A stretch of DNA of 64,000 bases from an uncultured Collinsella sp. GTDB lineage: Bacteria; Actinomycetota; Coriobacteriia; Coriobacteriales; Coriobacteriaceae. The stretch is from positions 21,368 to 85,367 of the forward strand of contig UQZI01000002.1 of NCBI GenBank assembly GCA_900545555.1, read 5' to 3'. The stretch's first letter is position 1; every line of letters begins with the position of its first letter. Below the pieces are notes generated by a model. It saw only the letters and a program-made list of their open reading frames with translations, ran no database searches and was not told the origin of the DNA. The translations under genes and the position numbers were made by a program. Positions 51,553 to 58,505 of this stretch are shown here, piece after piece.

Positions 51553-52323
51553 ATGCTCATAGACCTCACGCTCGACATCGAGAAGGGCGCCAACCGCTTC
51601 TCGACGCTCGACAACCCCATCACGCTTAGGCAGCAGGATGCCGAGGCGTACGTGTTCAACGTCAACCTGCGGCAGGGAGGCGCGGTGCTCGACCTCACGG
51701 GCATGACCGTGCGCTTCTACGCGCTGCGCCCGGACGGCGGTAAGGTCATCGACGGCGAGAACGTCGCAGTGCTCTCCGCGCCCGACGGAATCGTGCAGTA
51801 CACCGTCCCCGCCAAGCTCACGCAGGCGGCAGGCGACATCCCGACCTCGTACATCCGCATCAGCTCGGGCGACTGGTCGGCATCAACGGGCAACATCGCC
51901 ATCAGGGTCGTCCCCTCGGTGGCCATCGAGGCCACGGGCGGCGACTACATCCCCGAGATCGACCACCTCATCAACGCGCTCGAGGCGCAGCGCGTCACCT
52001 ACGGCAACGCCGAGGATATGCGCGCGTCCGAGTGGCAGGCAATCATGGACGAGGTTATCAACGCGCGCGGACGGGCTGACGCCGCGGCAGACCGCTGCGT
52101 GGCCGCGCTCGCGTCGCTCAAGGTCGGCTACGACGACCTGACGGACGACGCGAAGGAGAAGATCGCCGCGATGGCGAGCGCCGGAGTGGTATTCGCCACG
52201 CACGCGGAAATCGACGAGGCGTACGAGTCCATCATCGCCCCGGCAATCGGCACCGACACGGTCCTCGACGGCCTCACCCAGGAGGACTACGACTACGCCT
52301 TCGGTAAGGTTTTCGGCCAGTAA
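51553..52323 (+). CDS. Upper-baseplate protein (BppU-like N-terminus)
   Basis: 256 aa. NRFSTLDNPITLRQQDAEAYVFNVNLRQGGAVLDLTGMTVRFYALRPDGGKVID is the BppU/DUF2479 N-terminal domain that plugs receptor-binding proteins into siphovirus baseplates; the remainder is helical (ALEAQRVTYGNAEDMRASEWQAIMDEVINARGRADAAADRC). It directly precedes the variable receptor-binding gene and is likely its baseplate attachment. Confidence 0.75.
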   Translation: MLIDLTLDIEKGANRFSTLDNPITLRQQDAEAYVFNVNLRQGGAVLDLTGMTVRFYALRPDGGKVIDGENVAVLSAPDGIVQYTVPAKLTQAAGDIPTSYIRISSGDWSASTGNIAIRVVPSVAIEATGGDYIPEIDHLINALEAQRVTYGNAEDMRASEWQAIMDEVINARGRADAAADRCVAALASLKVGYDDLTDDAKEKIAAMASAGVVFATHAEIDEAYESIIAPAIGTDTVLDGLTQEDYDYAFGKVFGQ

Positions 52324-52333
52324 AGGAGAAATA

Positions 52334-53929
52334 ATGGCAGTACAGGTAAACAAGGTCATGACGTTCGGCGACACCGTCGACCTCATCACCAAGGTGCACA
52401 AGGCCTCGGCGAACCCCGTGGCCGTCGCGCCGCACTACGACGGAACCAAGGGCGAGTACGACAACCTCGGCGAGTGGTTCAGCCTGCGCCGTGACGGCAA
52501 GGTGTACGGCGTCGACATCCCCGAGTACACCTACTCGAACGACCCCAAGGGCATCAAGACGCGCGACAACGTCGGCCTCGTGTGCCAGCCCGCCACCAAC
52601 ACCACGGCGGGCCGCGACGACTACTCCAAGCTCAACGCCTTCGAGTACTTCACCGTCAACGGCACGGTCGACGACAGCGGCAAGTTCCACTGCACGGCCA
52701 TGAAGGGCGACGGCCGCTTCAGGGCCGACGGTTCCAACGGCGACGTCTGGGTCATGGCCTGCCCCGGCTACTACAGCATCACGCGCAGCAACGGATACAA
52801 GCGCCTGCTCTACTCCGACACCAAGTACGAGGGCATGAGGCCGCTGCCGGGCCAGAAGTACGCCGACGGCACCGAGCGACCGCTCCTCGTGTTCTCGCCG
52901 TACCTCGCGTGGTGCGATTCCAACAACGTGCCCCACAGCTACTCCGGCAAGGTCCACACGTTCCAGTTCGGCTCGCATGACACCGGAATCAGCTACAGCA
53001 AGAAGAAGGGCGCGGGTTACACGGGCCGCACCGTCGCCGACAACTTCTATCTCCAGCTCATGCTTATGATCAAGTACGCCACGCAGGACCTGCAGAGCCT
53101 CGGCGGCTGCACCGACTACGCGAACCAGTACAAGGTCCTCGAGGCCGAGACCGGCGTGAACCGCGTGCTGCTGCCGAAGGCGGCGGCCGACTACTTCCTC
53201 GTCGGCTCCACGCTGAACTGCGGACCGAACAGCGACCGAGGAGCGACCGCAGGCCAGTCCACGTTCGCCTACCGCACCGTCACCAAGATCGAGACGATGA
53301 GCGACCGCTGCGCGGTCTACGTCGACGGCGCACCGTTCACCACGGCCGTCGACGATTACGTGAGCGCCATGCCCTGGAAGACCGGAACGTGCGACAACCT
53401 GCTCGGCACGGACGGCTACCCCATCGCGGGCAAGCCAAAGCAGCGCCAGCCGTACCGCATCCAGGGCATCGAGGTGCTCTGCGGAGCGTACGAGCCGCTG
53501 TGCGACGTGATCGTGAATCAGGTCAAGACGTCGGCCGACGAGGGCCATTGCGAGCTGTACAAGTGCTTCGATTCGCGCAAGTACTCCTCGGCGCTCGACG
53601 CCAACCACGTCAAGCTCGACCTCGAGCTGCCCGCGCGCGACAGCAAGACCAACGGCCAGTGGATGTACAACGAGGACTGGCAGGAGTCAGCGAAGTGCCC
53701 CGGCCTCCTCGTGCCCACCGGCTCCAAGGGAACCTCCACGACGGGCACCTGCGACGCGATTTATTCCAACCCGATCTCATCTCCCGGCCTGCGAGAGCTG
53801 CTGTGCTTCGGCGATCTCTGGAGTGGGTCTATGTGCGGTGCCTTCTACGGCTATTCGAACTACGGGCTCGGCGGCTGCTGGTGGAGCTATGGCGGTCGGC
53901 TATCTGGCCTGGGGGTCACCATGGCCTAG
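52334..53929 (+). CDS. DGR variable protein, receptor-binding tail tip (C-type lectin-like end)
   Basis: 531 aa behind TAAAGGAGAAATA. Long beta-rich body with many aromatic residues (YFTVNGTVDDSGKFHCTAMKGDGRFRADGSNGDVWVMACPGYYSI) followed by a C-terminal domain ending LRELLCFGDLWSG... and YGGRLSGLGVTMA. Residues 489-525 are encoded by the variable repeat: Leu, Asp, Trp, Ser, Cys, Tyr and others occupy positions that are Gln, Asn, Arg, Asn, Tyr and Asn in the template. The terminal domain has the shape expected of a formylglycine/C-lectin fold, the usual DGR target. Position after the baseplate genes makes it the host-binding protein. Confidence 0.9.
   Translation: MAVQVNKVMTFGDTVDLITKVHKASANPVAVAPHYDGTKGEYDNLGEWFSLRRDGKVYGVDIPEYTYSNDPKGIKTRDNVGLVCQPATNTTAGRDDYSKLNAFEYFTVNGTVDDSGKFHCTAMKGDGRFRADGSNGDVWVMACPGYYSITRSNGYKRLLYSDTKYEGMRPLPGQKYADGTERPLLVFSPYLAWCDSNNVPHSYSGKVHTFQFGSHDTGISYSKKKGAGYTGRTVADNFYLQLMLMIKYATQDLQSLGGCTDYANQYKVLEAETGVNRVLLPKAAADYFLVGSTLNCGPNSDRGATAGQSTFAYRTVTKIETMSDRCAVYVDGAPFTTAVDDYVSAMPWKTGTCDNLLGTDGYPIAGKPKQRQPYRIQGIEVLCGAYEPLCDVIVNQVKTSADEGHCELYKCFDSRKYSSALDANHVKLDLELPARDSKTNGQWMYNEDWQESAKCPGLLVPTGSKGTSTTGTCDAIYSNPISSPGLRELLCFGDLWSGSMCGAFYGYSNYGLGGCWWSYGGRLSGLGVTMA
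53798..53907 (+). repeat. DGR variable repeat (VR), 110 nt
   Basis: Aligns without gaps to the template repeat at 54033-54142. Fifteen positions differ and each is an A in the template (to G at 8, T at 6, C at 1); none of the 84 non-A positions differ. It starts at a codon boundary and lies at the very 3' end of the variable gene. Confidence 0.97.
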
Positions 53930-53937
53930 CCATGGTG
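53917..53937. promoter_or_regulatory. 9-bp hairpin just downstream of VR
   Basis: CACCATGGC (53917-53925) and GCCATGGTG (53929-53937) form a perfect stem with a CTA loop; the stop codon is inside it. It begins 10 nt after the VR end. A similar hairpin 3' of VR in Bordetella phage BPP-1 is needed for efficient target recognition. Confidence 0.7.
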
Positions 53938-53955
53938 CGGGGGTGAAGCGCAAGC

Positions 53956-53974
53956 GAGGGGGCAGCGCCCCCTC
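53956..53974. promoter_or_regulatory. Second GC-rich hairpin between VR and TR
   Basis: GAGGGGGC (53956-53963) pairs with GCCCCCTC (53967-53974) over an AGC loop. Without a T-run it is a weak terminator at best; it may define the end of the variable-gene mRNA or shape the template RNA. Confidence 0.5.
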
Positions 53975-54032
53975 CTCACCCCTCCCAGGCCCCTTGGGGG
54001 TTCTCGGCGGTAGCCGCTTGGTTCTCGGCCTT

Positions 54033-54142
54033 CTGCAGTGCTTCGGCAATCTCAGGAATGGGTCTATGTACGGTGCCTTCTACGGCAATTCGAACAACAG
54101 GCTCGGCAACTACAGGTGGAACTATGGCGGTCGGAAATCTGG
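54033..54142 (+). repeat. DGR template repeat (TR), 110 nt
   Basis: Noncoding donor of the VR, 103 nt after the variable-gene stop and 128 nt before the reverse transcriptase start. It holds 26 adenines, clustered in AAC/AAT-like triplets in the VR reading frame. Transcribed RNA would be copied by the RT with errors at adenines. No repeat of the flanking 3' sequence is shared with VR, so the homology ends at TCTGG. Confidence 0.95.
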
Positions 54143-54270
54143 TCAAACGCGGAACACGCTCGTCGAGTCCACCCGCTTCGAGCGGGCTTGCCCCGTCAAC
54201 TGACGAAAATATCAACCCCACGGCGTTTGGTAGCCCAGCGGCGAAGAACGCCAAAACCAGATAGGAAACA

Positions 54271-55512
54271 ATGAGGCGTTACTGCAAGCGCGTGGACATC
54301 GAGGACGAGGGCTTCTGCCTCGTCGCGGTCCGCGACTTCCTGCGAGGCAAGAGCGGGCGCAGGGAGGTGCAGGCGCTTCTGGACGAATACGGAGGCGAGG
54401 AGGAGCTGGCGCGCTCCCTCGCCGCCGAGATACGCGAACGGCGCGTCACGGTCGCACCCATCCAGTACTTCAACAGAATCGAGCCGATCAACGGCAAGCA
54501 CCGCATCATCGTGCGCGAGACGCCGAAGCACCAGTGCTTCGACTACATCGCGGTGAACGGTCTGGCCGAGATGCTCATGGCCAAGATAGGCGGCTACCAG
54601 ACGGCCTCCATTCCTGGGCGCGGCCAGATATTCGCCAAGCGCGCCATCGAGAAGTGGATACGCGAACCGAGGGCCAAATACTTCATAAAGCTGGACATCC
54701 GCAAGTTCTACCCGAGCATCGACCAAGACGTGCTCCGCGCCATGCTCGCACGCGACGTGAAGAACGAGGCCCTGCTCTACCTCGTCGGCGTCCTCCTCGA
54801 CCAGTTCCCGCACGGCCTGAACATCGGCTCGTTCCTAAGCCAATACCTGGCCAACTACTACGCCTCGCGCGCATACCACTACGCGCAGGAGCGCCTGCGC
54901 AAGACGCGCGTGAACAGGCGCACGGGCGTGGTGACGGACAAGCGCCTCGTGGACCACGTGCTGTTCTACATGGACGACATCCTTCTCATGGGCCACGACA
55001 AGCGCGACCTGAAGATGGCCGCGCGCCGCCTGTCCAAGTTCGTGAGGGACGAGCTGCACGTCGAGCTGAAGCCGTGGAAGGTGTGCGCCGTCGACAAGGA
55101 GCCGCTGGATATGGTCGGCTTCGTCTTCTACACGTACAAGACCACCATCCGGCCGGGCATCTTCCTGCGCGCCAGACGGGCCTTCATGCTCGCCGGGCGG
55201 TCGGAGGTCATACCGCTGCCGCTGGCCCGGCGCTGCATCAGCTACTACGGCTACCTGAAACACAGCTGCAGCAAGGGAGTCATCGAGAAATATCACGCGG
55301 AGGATACATTCGCACGGTGCAAGGACGTCGTGAGCCTTGCCGAGACCGAGAGGAGACTCGATGAGAGTTTATTCGACGGCGGAGCTTCAGGCCGTGGACT
55401 ACCACGAGCGCCCGGACGGCTTCGCGGACATCAGGCTGCGCCGCAACATCCAGAAGGTGACGCGCGAGCAGATCGACCCTGCCGGAGAAGCCACCGTGGA
55501 GTGGCAGGCTGA
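54271..55512 (+). CDS. DGR reverse transcriptase
   Basis: 413 aa as read. RT motifs: fingers RIIVRETPKHQCFDYI, catalytic Asp142 in KLDIRKFYPSID, IGSFLSQYLANYY (SQ at 190-191, the DGR-type replacement of the retroviral QG), YMDD at 233-236 and thumb LDMVGFVFYTYKTTIR. Residues from about 364 onward overlap the next gene and look like its out-of-frame shadow (Arg/Pro/Gly-rich), so the folded enzyme probably ends near LDESLF. The start has AAACA before it rather than a strong ribosome site. Copies TR into mutagenised cDNA. Confidence 0.93.
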   Translation: MRRYCKRVDIEDEGFCLVAVRDFLRGKSGRREVQALLDEYGGEEELARSLAAEIRERRVTVAPIQYFNRIEPINGKHRIIVRETPKHQCFDYIAVNGLAEMLMAKIGGYQTASIPGRGQIFAKRAIEKWIREPRAKYFIKLDIRKFYPSIDQDVLRAMLARDVKNEALLYLVGVLLDQFPHGLNIGSFLSQYLANYYASRAYHYAQERLRKTRVNRRTGVVTDKRLVDHVLFYMDDILLMGHDKRDLKMAARRLSKFVRDELHVELKPWKVCAVDKEPLDMVGFVFYTYKTTIRPGIFLRARRAFMLAGRSEVIPLPLARRCISYYGYLKHSCSKGVIEKYHAEDTFARCKDVVSLAETERRLDESLFDGGASGRGLPRAPGRLRGHQAAPQHPEGDARADRPCRRSHRGVAG

Positions 55513-55768
55513 CGAGCAGTACGTCCTCGCAGCCATCTCGAAGGACGAGGCCACCGAGGCGTTCGACCAGCTCTGGGAGCAGGCCGTGCGCGACGGCATG
55601 ACGCTCGACGAGCGAGTCGACGAGACCGAGCAGAGCGCCAGCGACAGCGGCGACGCCATCGCGGAGCTCGGCGACCTGGTCGCAGAGCAGCAGTCGGCAA
55701 TCGAGGACCAAGAGGCCGCACTGGCCGAACTCGGCGACCTCGTGGCAACCATCAAGGGAGGTGAGTAA
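55361..55768 (+). CDS. Tail-associated coiled-coil protein, 135 aa
   Basis: ATG 55361 has GAGAGGAG upstream. The N-terminal RVYSTAELQAVDYHERPDGFADIRLRRNIQKVTREQI... is beta-rich; the C-terminal two thirds are a heptad coiled coil (RVDETEQSASDSGDAIAELGDLVAEQQSAIEDQEAALAEL). It begins inside the RT reading frame and overlaps it by about 150 nt. Precedes the XkdX-like gene, as in many tail modules. Confidence 0.7.
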   Translation: MRVYSTAELQAVDYHERPDGFADIRLRRNIQKVTREQIDPAGEATVEWQADEQYVLAAISKDEATEAFDQLWEQAVRDGMTLDERVDETEQSASDSGDAIAELGDLVAEQQSAIEDQEAALAELGDLVATIKGGE

Positions 55769-55770
55769 CA

Positions 55771-55878
55771 ATGGCGAAGATCTACTACCGCCAAGTCAAG
55801 GCCGGAAAGCGCACCATCGAAGAGGTGCCCGAGCTTTGGCGCGAGAAGGTGCAGAAGATGCTGGACGAGGAGGCCTGA
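55771..55878 (+). CDS. XkdX-like tail protein, 35 aa
   Basis: MAKIYYRQVKAGKRTIEEVP then ELWREKVQKMLDEEA matches the small XkdX pattern (YY-x-VK-x-G-x-TI-x-x-VP-x-x-W-x-x-x-V). These are small proteins encoded between tail fibre and lysis genes of Bacillus-like phages. Overlaps the next ATG. Confidence 0.7.
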   Translation: MAKIYYRQVKAGKRTIEEVPELWREKVQKMLDEEA

Positions 55879-56213
55879 TGCTCTCCACCGTTATCAGCGG
55901 ACTGACGCTCGCGGTGGTGACGGGCCTCGCCGGGTATCTCAGCAGGCAGCTGCATGACATCCGCAAGGAGTACTCGGCCGTCATATCCGCGCAGCGCTCG
56001 CAACTAAAGGCCTCCATCGTGCGCAGCTACGAGGAGGCGGTGGCCCGGGGCTACATCACGGCCATGGAGCTGGACACGCTCAACAAGCGCGCCGACAACT
56101 ACGCCCTCCTCCACGGAGACACGTACATCGAGACGATCAGGGCGCACGCCAACACCTTGGACATACACGGCAGCATCCCCGAGTACACGCACCCAGAGAA
56201 CCACAATGGTTAG
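55878..56213 (+). CDS. Membrane-anchored lysis-module protein, 111 aa
   Basis: N-terminal membrane helix (MLSTVISGLTLAVVTGLAGYL) followed by a helical soluble domain (LHDIRKEYSAVISAQRSQLKASIVRSYEEAVARGYITAMELDTLNKRADNYALLHGD). Position before the holin suggests a lysis-associated role. ATG overlaps the XkdX stop. Confidence 0.6.
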   Translation: MLSTVISGLTLAVVTGLAGYLSRQLHDIRKEYSAVISAQRSQLKASIVRSYEEAVARGYITAMELDTLNKRADNYALLHGDTYIETIRAHANTLDIHGSIPEYTHPENHNG

Positions 56214-56221
56214 GAGCAACT

Positions 56222-56455
56222 ATGAACAAGGACGCGCTCAAGCGCTGGCTCATCGCCGCAGGAGTCCGCGCCGTGAAGACGGCGGCCCAGACGGCCGTGA
56301 CGCTCATCGGCTCGACCGCCGTGGCCATCACGTCGCTCGACTGGGGCCAGATCGCGGCCGTGGCCGCATGCACCGCAGTGGTATCGGTACTCACCTCAAT
56401 CGCCGGAGTCCCGGAGGTCGAGGAGGGTACCTCGCCGTTTGCGATGCGGCACTAG
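56222..56455 (+). CDS. Holin, r1t-type
   Basis: 77 aa, two membrane helices (VRAVKTAAQTAVTLIGSTAVAI and [20 protein letters not shown]) with a charged start MNKDALKRW and acidic end, the usual r1t holin pattern. Makes the membrane pore that releases the endolysins at the end of the cycle. Confidence 0.8.
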   Translation: MNKDALKRWLIAAGVRAVKTAAQTAVTLIGSTAVAITSLDWGQIAAVAACTAVVSVLTSIAGVPEVEEGTSPFAMRH

Positions 56456-57054
56456 CGCTACTCGCGGCATCCGTGCTCGTCTTCCTCTCTCTCGAGCTGG
56501 GGATGCCGCAGGTGCGGACGGCCGGAAAGGCGATACCGACCGTCTACGACAAGGACGCCCCAGCGCAGGTCCCGACCTACCTCCAGACGGACGGGCGCTG
56601 GGGCGCTCTCCCCTATGCCGGGGACGACATCGCCACGAGCGGCTGCGGCCTCACCAGCGCGGCCATGGCGTACACCCGCCTCACCGGCGAGGAGTGGACG
56701 CCGCTGCGGCTCGCGCTGACCGTCGGCGACACGTGCACCACGGACGGCCTGAACGACATGCAGAAGTTCTGCGCGTGGATGCGCGCGAACGACGGGGACC
56801 TGTCGAGCACGGGCCTGGTCTACGACCAGCAGGAGGCGCTCGGGTATGCCTGGCGCGGCTGGATGGTGTTCGGCTCCATGACCGGCCAGCTCCACGAGGG
56901 CGGGAGGGCCTACGGCGGCCACATCGTGCTCATATGCGGGTGGGACGGCAGCACGGCCGACATCCGCGACCCAGACGAGGGACAAGTGAATCTGAACACA
57001 GACGAGTTCGCCAGCGTATCGTGGGCGTACTTCATCGCTATAGGGAGTGATTGA
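56368..57054 (+). CDS. C39-like cysteine endopeptidase, phage lysin
   Basis: Core: [35 protein letters not shown] with catalytic Cys in SGCGLTSAA, His in [12 protein letters not shown] and Asp in DIRDPDEG, the order of C39-like peptidases. A hydrophobic segment ([20 protein letters not shown]) precedes it, so it may be anchored or signal-arrest. The start is uncertain: ATG 56368 is inside the holin gene and lacks a ribosome site, while GTG 56473 would remove most of the hydrophobic segment. It overlaps the holin in another frame. Confidence 0.65.
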   Translation: MHRSGIGTHLNRRSPGGRGGYLAVCDAALALLAASVLVFLSLELGMPQVRTAGKAIPTVYDKDAPAQVPTYLQTDGRWGALPYAGDDIATSGCGLTSAAMAYTRLTGEEWTPLRLALTVGDTCTTDGLNDMQKFCAWMRANDGDLSSTGLVYDQQEALGYAWRGWMVFGSMTGQLHEGGRAYGGHIVLICGWDGSTADIRDPDEGQVNLNTDEFASVSWAYFIAIGSD

Positions 57055-57056
57055 CG

Positions 57057-58118
57057 GTGCAGGGCATCGACATCAGCAACTACCAGAGGGGCATCGACCT
57101 CGACAAGGTCCCGTTCGACTTCATGATCTGCAAGGCGACCGAGGGCACCGGGATCGTCCACGACACCTGCGACGGCTTCGTCCAGAAGGCCAAGGCGCTC
57201 GGGAAGAAGTGGGGCTTCTACCACTTCCTGAACGGCGAAGACCCGGTGAAGCAGGCCGAGTTCTTCGTATCGCAGACCAAGAACTACTTCGGCAACGGCG
57301 TGCCCGCGCTCGATTACGAGATGTACGGCATGGTCCACGGGTCAGCAGGAGCCAAGAAGTTCCTCGACCGCGTCCACGAGCTGACGGGCATCCGCTGCGC
57401 GGTCTACATGAGCCGCAGCGTATGCACCGAGGACGACTGGAGCGCCGTGGCCAAGGACCATCCGCTGTGGGTCGCCCAGTACGCCAATACGGAGCGCACG
57501 GCATACCAGGCGACCCCGTGGCTGCCCTCCGGCGGCTTCGGCGCGTGGGACGAGTGCGCGCTCCACCAGTACAGCTCCAACGGCCGCCTCGACGGATACG
57601 CCGGGCCGCTCGACCTCGACATCGCGCACCTCGATGCGGACGGCTGGGACAGGGTGGCGAACCCCAAGGGCCTGCCCGTGCCCGATGCCAAGCCGAGCGG
57701 GACGGTCCCGCAGCCGCAGGAGACGGCGCTCGAGCTGGCCGCCCGCGTCATGGACGGCACCTACGGCAACGGAGACGCGCGCAAGGAGGCGCTCGGCGGC
57801 CGCTACGACGAGGTGCAGGAGTTGGTGAACTACGTCCTGAATACGAGCGCCACGGAGCTGGCCGACGCGGTAATCCGTGGGCAGCTCGGCAGCGGCGAGC
57901 TTCGCAAGCGCGTGCTCGGCGGGCGCTACGCGGAGGTGCAGGGCGTGGTCAACGACCGCCTCGGGGCGTCGGCCAAGAAGACCTACACGGTCAAGAGCGG
58001 CGACACTCTCTCGGGCATCGCTGCCAAGTACGGCACGGACTACAGGACGCTGGCCAAGGCGAACGGGCTGGCGAACCCGAACGTGATCTACCCCGGCCAA
58101 GTGCTGGTGGTGGGATAG
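57057..58118 (+). CDS. GH25 lysozyme with Cpl-7 and LysM repeats (endolysin)
   Basis: 353 aa. GTG start at 57057, with AGGGAG nine nt upstream. GH25 muramidase: [16 protein letters not shown] (catalytic Asp), PALDYEMYG (catalytic Asp and Glu), [11 protein letters not shown]. Two Cpl-7 (CW_7) repeats follow ([56 protein letters not shown]) and a C-terminal LysM ([29 protein letters not shown]). Cuts peptidoglycan glycan strands and binds the wall through its modules. Confidence 0.93.
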   Translation: MQGIDISNYQRGIDLDKVPFDFMICKATEGTGIVHDTCDGFVQKAKALGKKWGFYHFLNGEDPVKQAEFFVSQTKNYFGNGVPALDYEMYGMVHGSAGAKKFLDRVHELTGIRCAVYMSRSVCTEDDWSAVAKDHPLWVAQYANTERTAYQATPWLPSGGFGAWDECALHQYSSNGRLDGYAGPLDLDIAHLDADGWDRVANPKGLPVPDAKPSGTVPQPQETALELAARVMDGTYGNGDARKEALGGRYDEVQELVNYVLNTSATELADAVIRGQLGSGELRKRVLGGRYAEVQGVVNDRLGASAKKTYTVKSGDTLSGIAAKYGTDYRTLAKANGLANPNVIYPGQVLVVG

Positions 58119-58130
58119 CCAAAACAAAAA

Positions 58131-58156
58131 GGGGAGGCTCCTCGCAGGGCCTCCCC
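58131..58156 (+). terminator. Terminator of the lysis operon
   Basis: GGGGAGGC (58131-58138) pairs with GCCTCCCC (58149-58156) over a 10-nt loop, then TTCTTC. It marks the end of the late operon. Confidence 0.75.
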
Positions 58157-58174
58157 TTCTTCAGTAGTCGCTTT

Positions 58175-58250
58175 TTTAGGCGGCCCGAGAGAACCTGATG
58201 AACACGGAGCGCCCGAGCGCCAGTACCTGGGTTCGACTATCTTTGCAAAT
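58175..58250 (-). other. Integrase 3'-end fragment left at the right junction
   Basis: Read leftward from the att core, bases 58250 to 58175 give ICKDSRTQVLALGRSV and then FIRFSRAA before a TAA stop. Joined at GGGGCACCA to the integrase at 20021 they complete a 494-residue integrase in the circular phage. In the lysogen this tail is separated from the gene. Confidence 0.7.
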
Positions 58251-58259
58251 GGGGCACCA
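58251..58259. other. attR core
   Basis: GGGGCACCA, the same as bases 20012-20020 at the tRNA 3' end. GGGTTCGA (58229-58236), also present in the tRNA T-arm, lies 15 nt to the left. The host sequence resumes at 58260 with TTTGAAATGAG. Confidence 0.75.
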
Positions 58260-58270
58260 TTTGAAATGAG

Positions 58271-58302
58271 AAGCCCGTTATCCTCACGATAGCGGGCTTT
58301 TT
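58271..58302 (+). terminator. Displaced terminator, probably of tRNA-Glu
   Basis: AAGCCCGTTATC (58271-58282) pairs with GATAGCGGGCTT (58288-58299) with one G-T wobble, 5-nt loop, then a run of five T. It follows the attR core by 11 nt, the position a tRNA terminator would have had before the phage inserted. Confidence 0.75.
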
Positions 58303-58505
58303 GCTGCCATGCGCCGGGATTCGAGCCCAACAGGGTGCGGAGCCGAGGAGACGCATTTGCGCTTCGACCCCAACAAGTGATTGAGTTAGTCCCTAGCAAT
58401 ACGATATCTGAAACGTCCGTATCGAAAAACATTGCCCGGAGACAGCTCTGTCTCCATTAGCCGTGATGTTGGCAAGCTTTCTTATCAATCGCACGTCTTG
58501 AACAA
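58303..58505. other. Intergenic gap after the prophage
   Basis: About 200 nt with a GGGATTCGAGCCC T-loop-like string near 58317, but no complete tRNA can be folded around it. A short inverted GGAGACAG/CTGTCTCC (58439-58446, 58448-58455) could help terminate the convergent hydrolase gene. Nothing else is recognisable. Confidence 0.35.

Larger units (their letters stand above)
20012..58259. mobile_element. Complete DGR-bearing siphovirus prophage inserted in tRNA-Glu
   Basis: Integrase, immunity, replication, packaging, head, tail, receptor-diversifying and lysis modules are all present in the usual order and no essential gene looks broken. It is bounded by GGGGCACCA at 20012-20020 (tRNA 3' end) and 58251-58259. 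Length is about 38.2 kb. The head genes (P27/TerL, HK97 portal, ClpP-like protease, HK97 capsid) and a 1341-aa tape measure indicate a long-tailed siphovirus. Confidence 0.93.

Noticed and set aside
53823..54203. A rightward ORF spanning VR, the hairpins and TR
   Set aside because: It is in another frame from the variable gene, starts inside VR and its content is Pro/Arg/Gly-rich noise. It is not a DGR accessory protein.
58310..58330. A T-loop-like GGGATTCGAGCCC as a second tRNA
   Set aside because: No D-arm, anticodon arm or acceptor stem can be built around it on either strand.
58088..58432. A 115-codon leftward reading frame across the prophage right end
   Set aside because: It crosses the terminator, the att site and the displaced tRNA terminator, has no ribosome site and no domain. 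It is a shadow of noncoding DNA.
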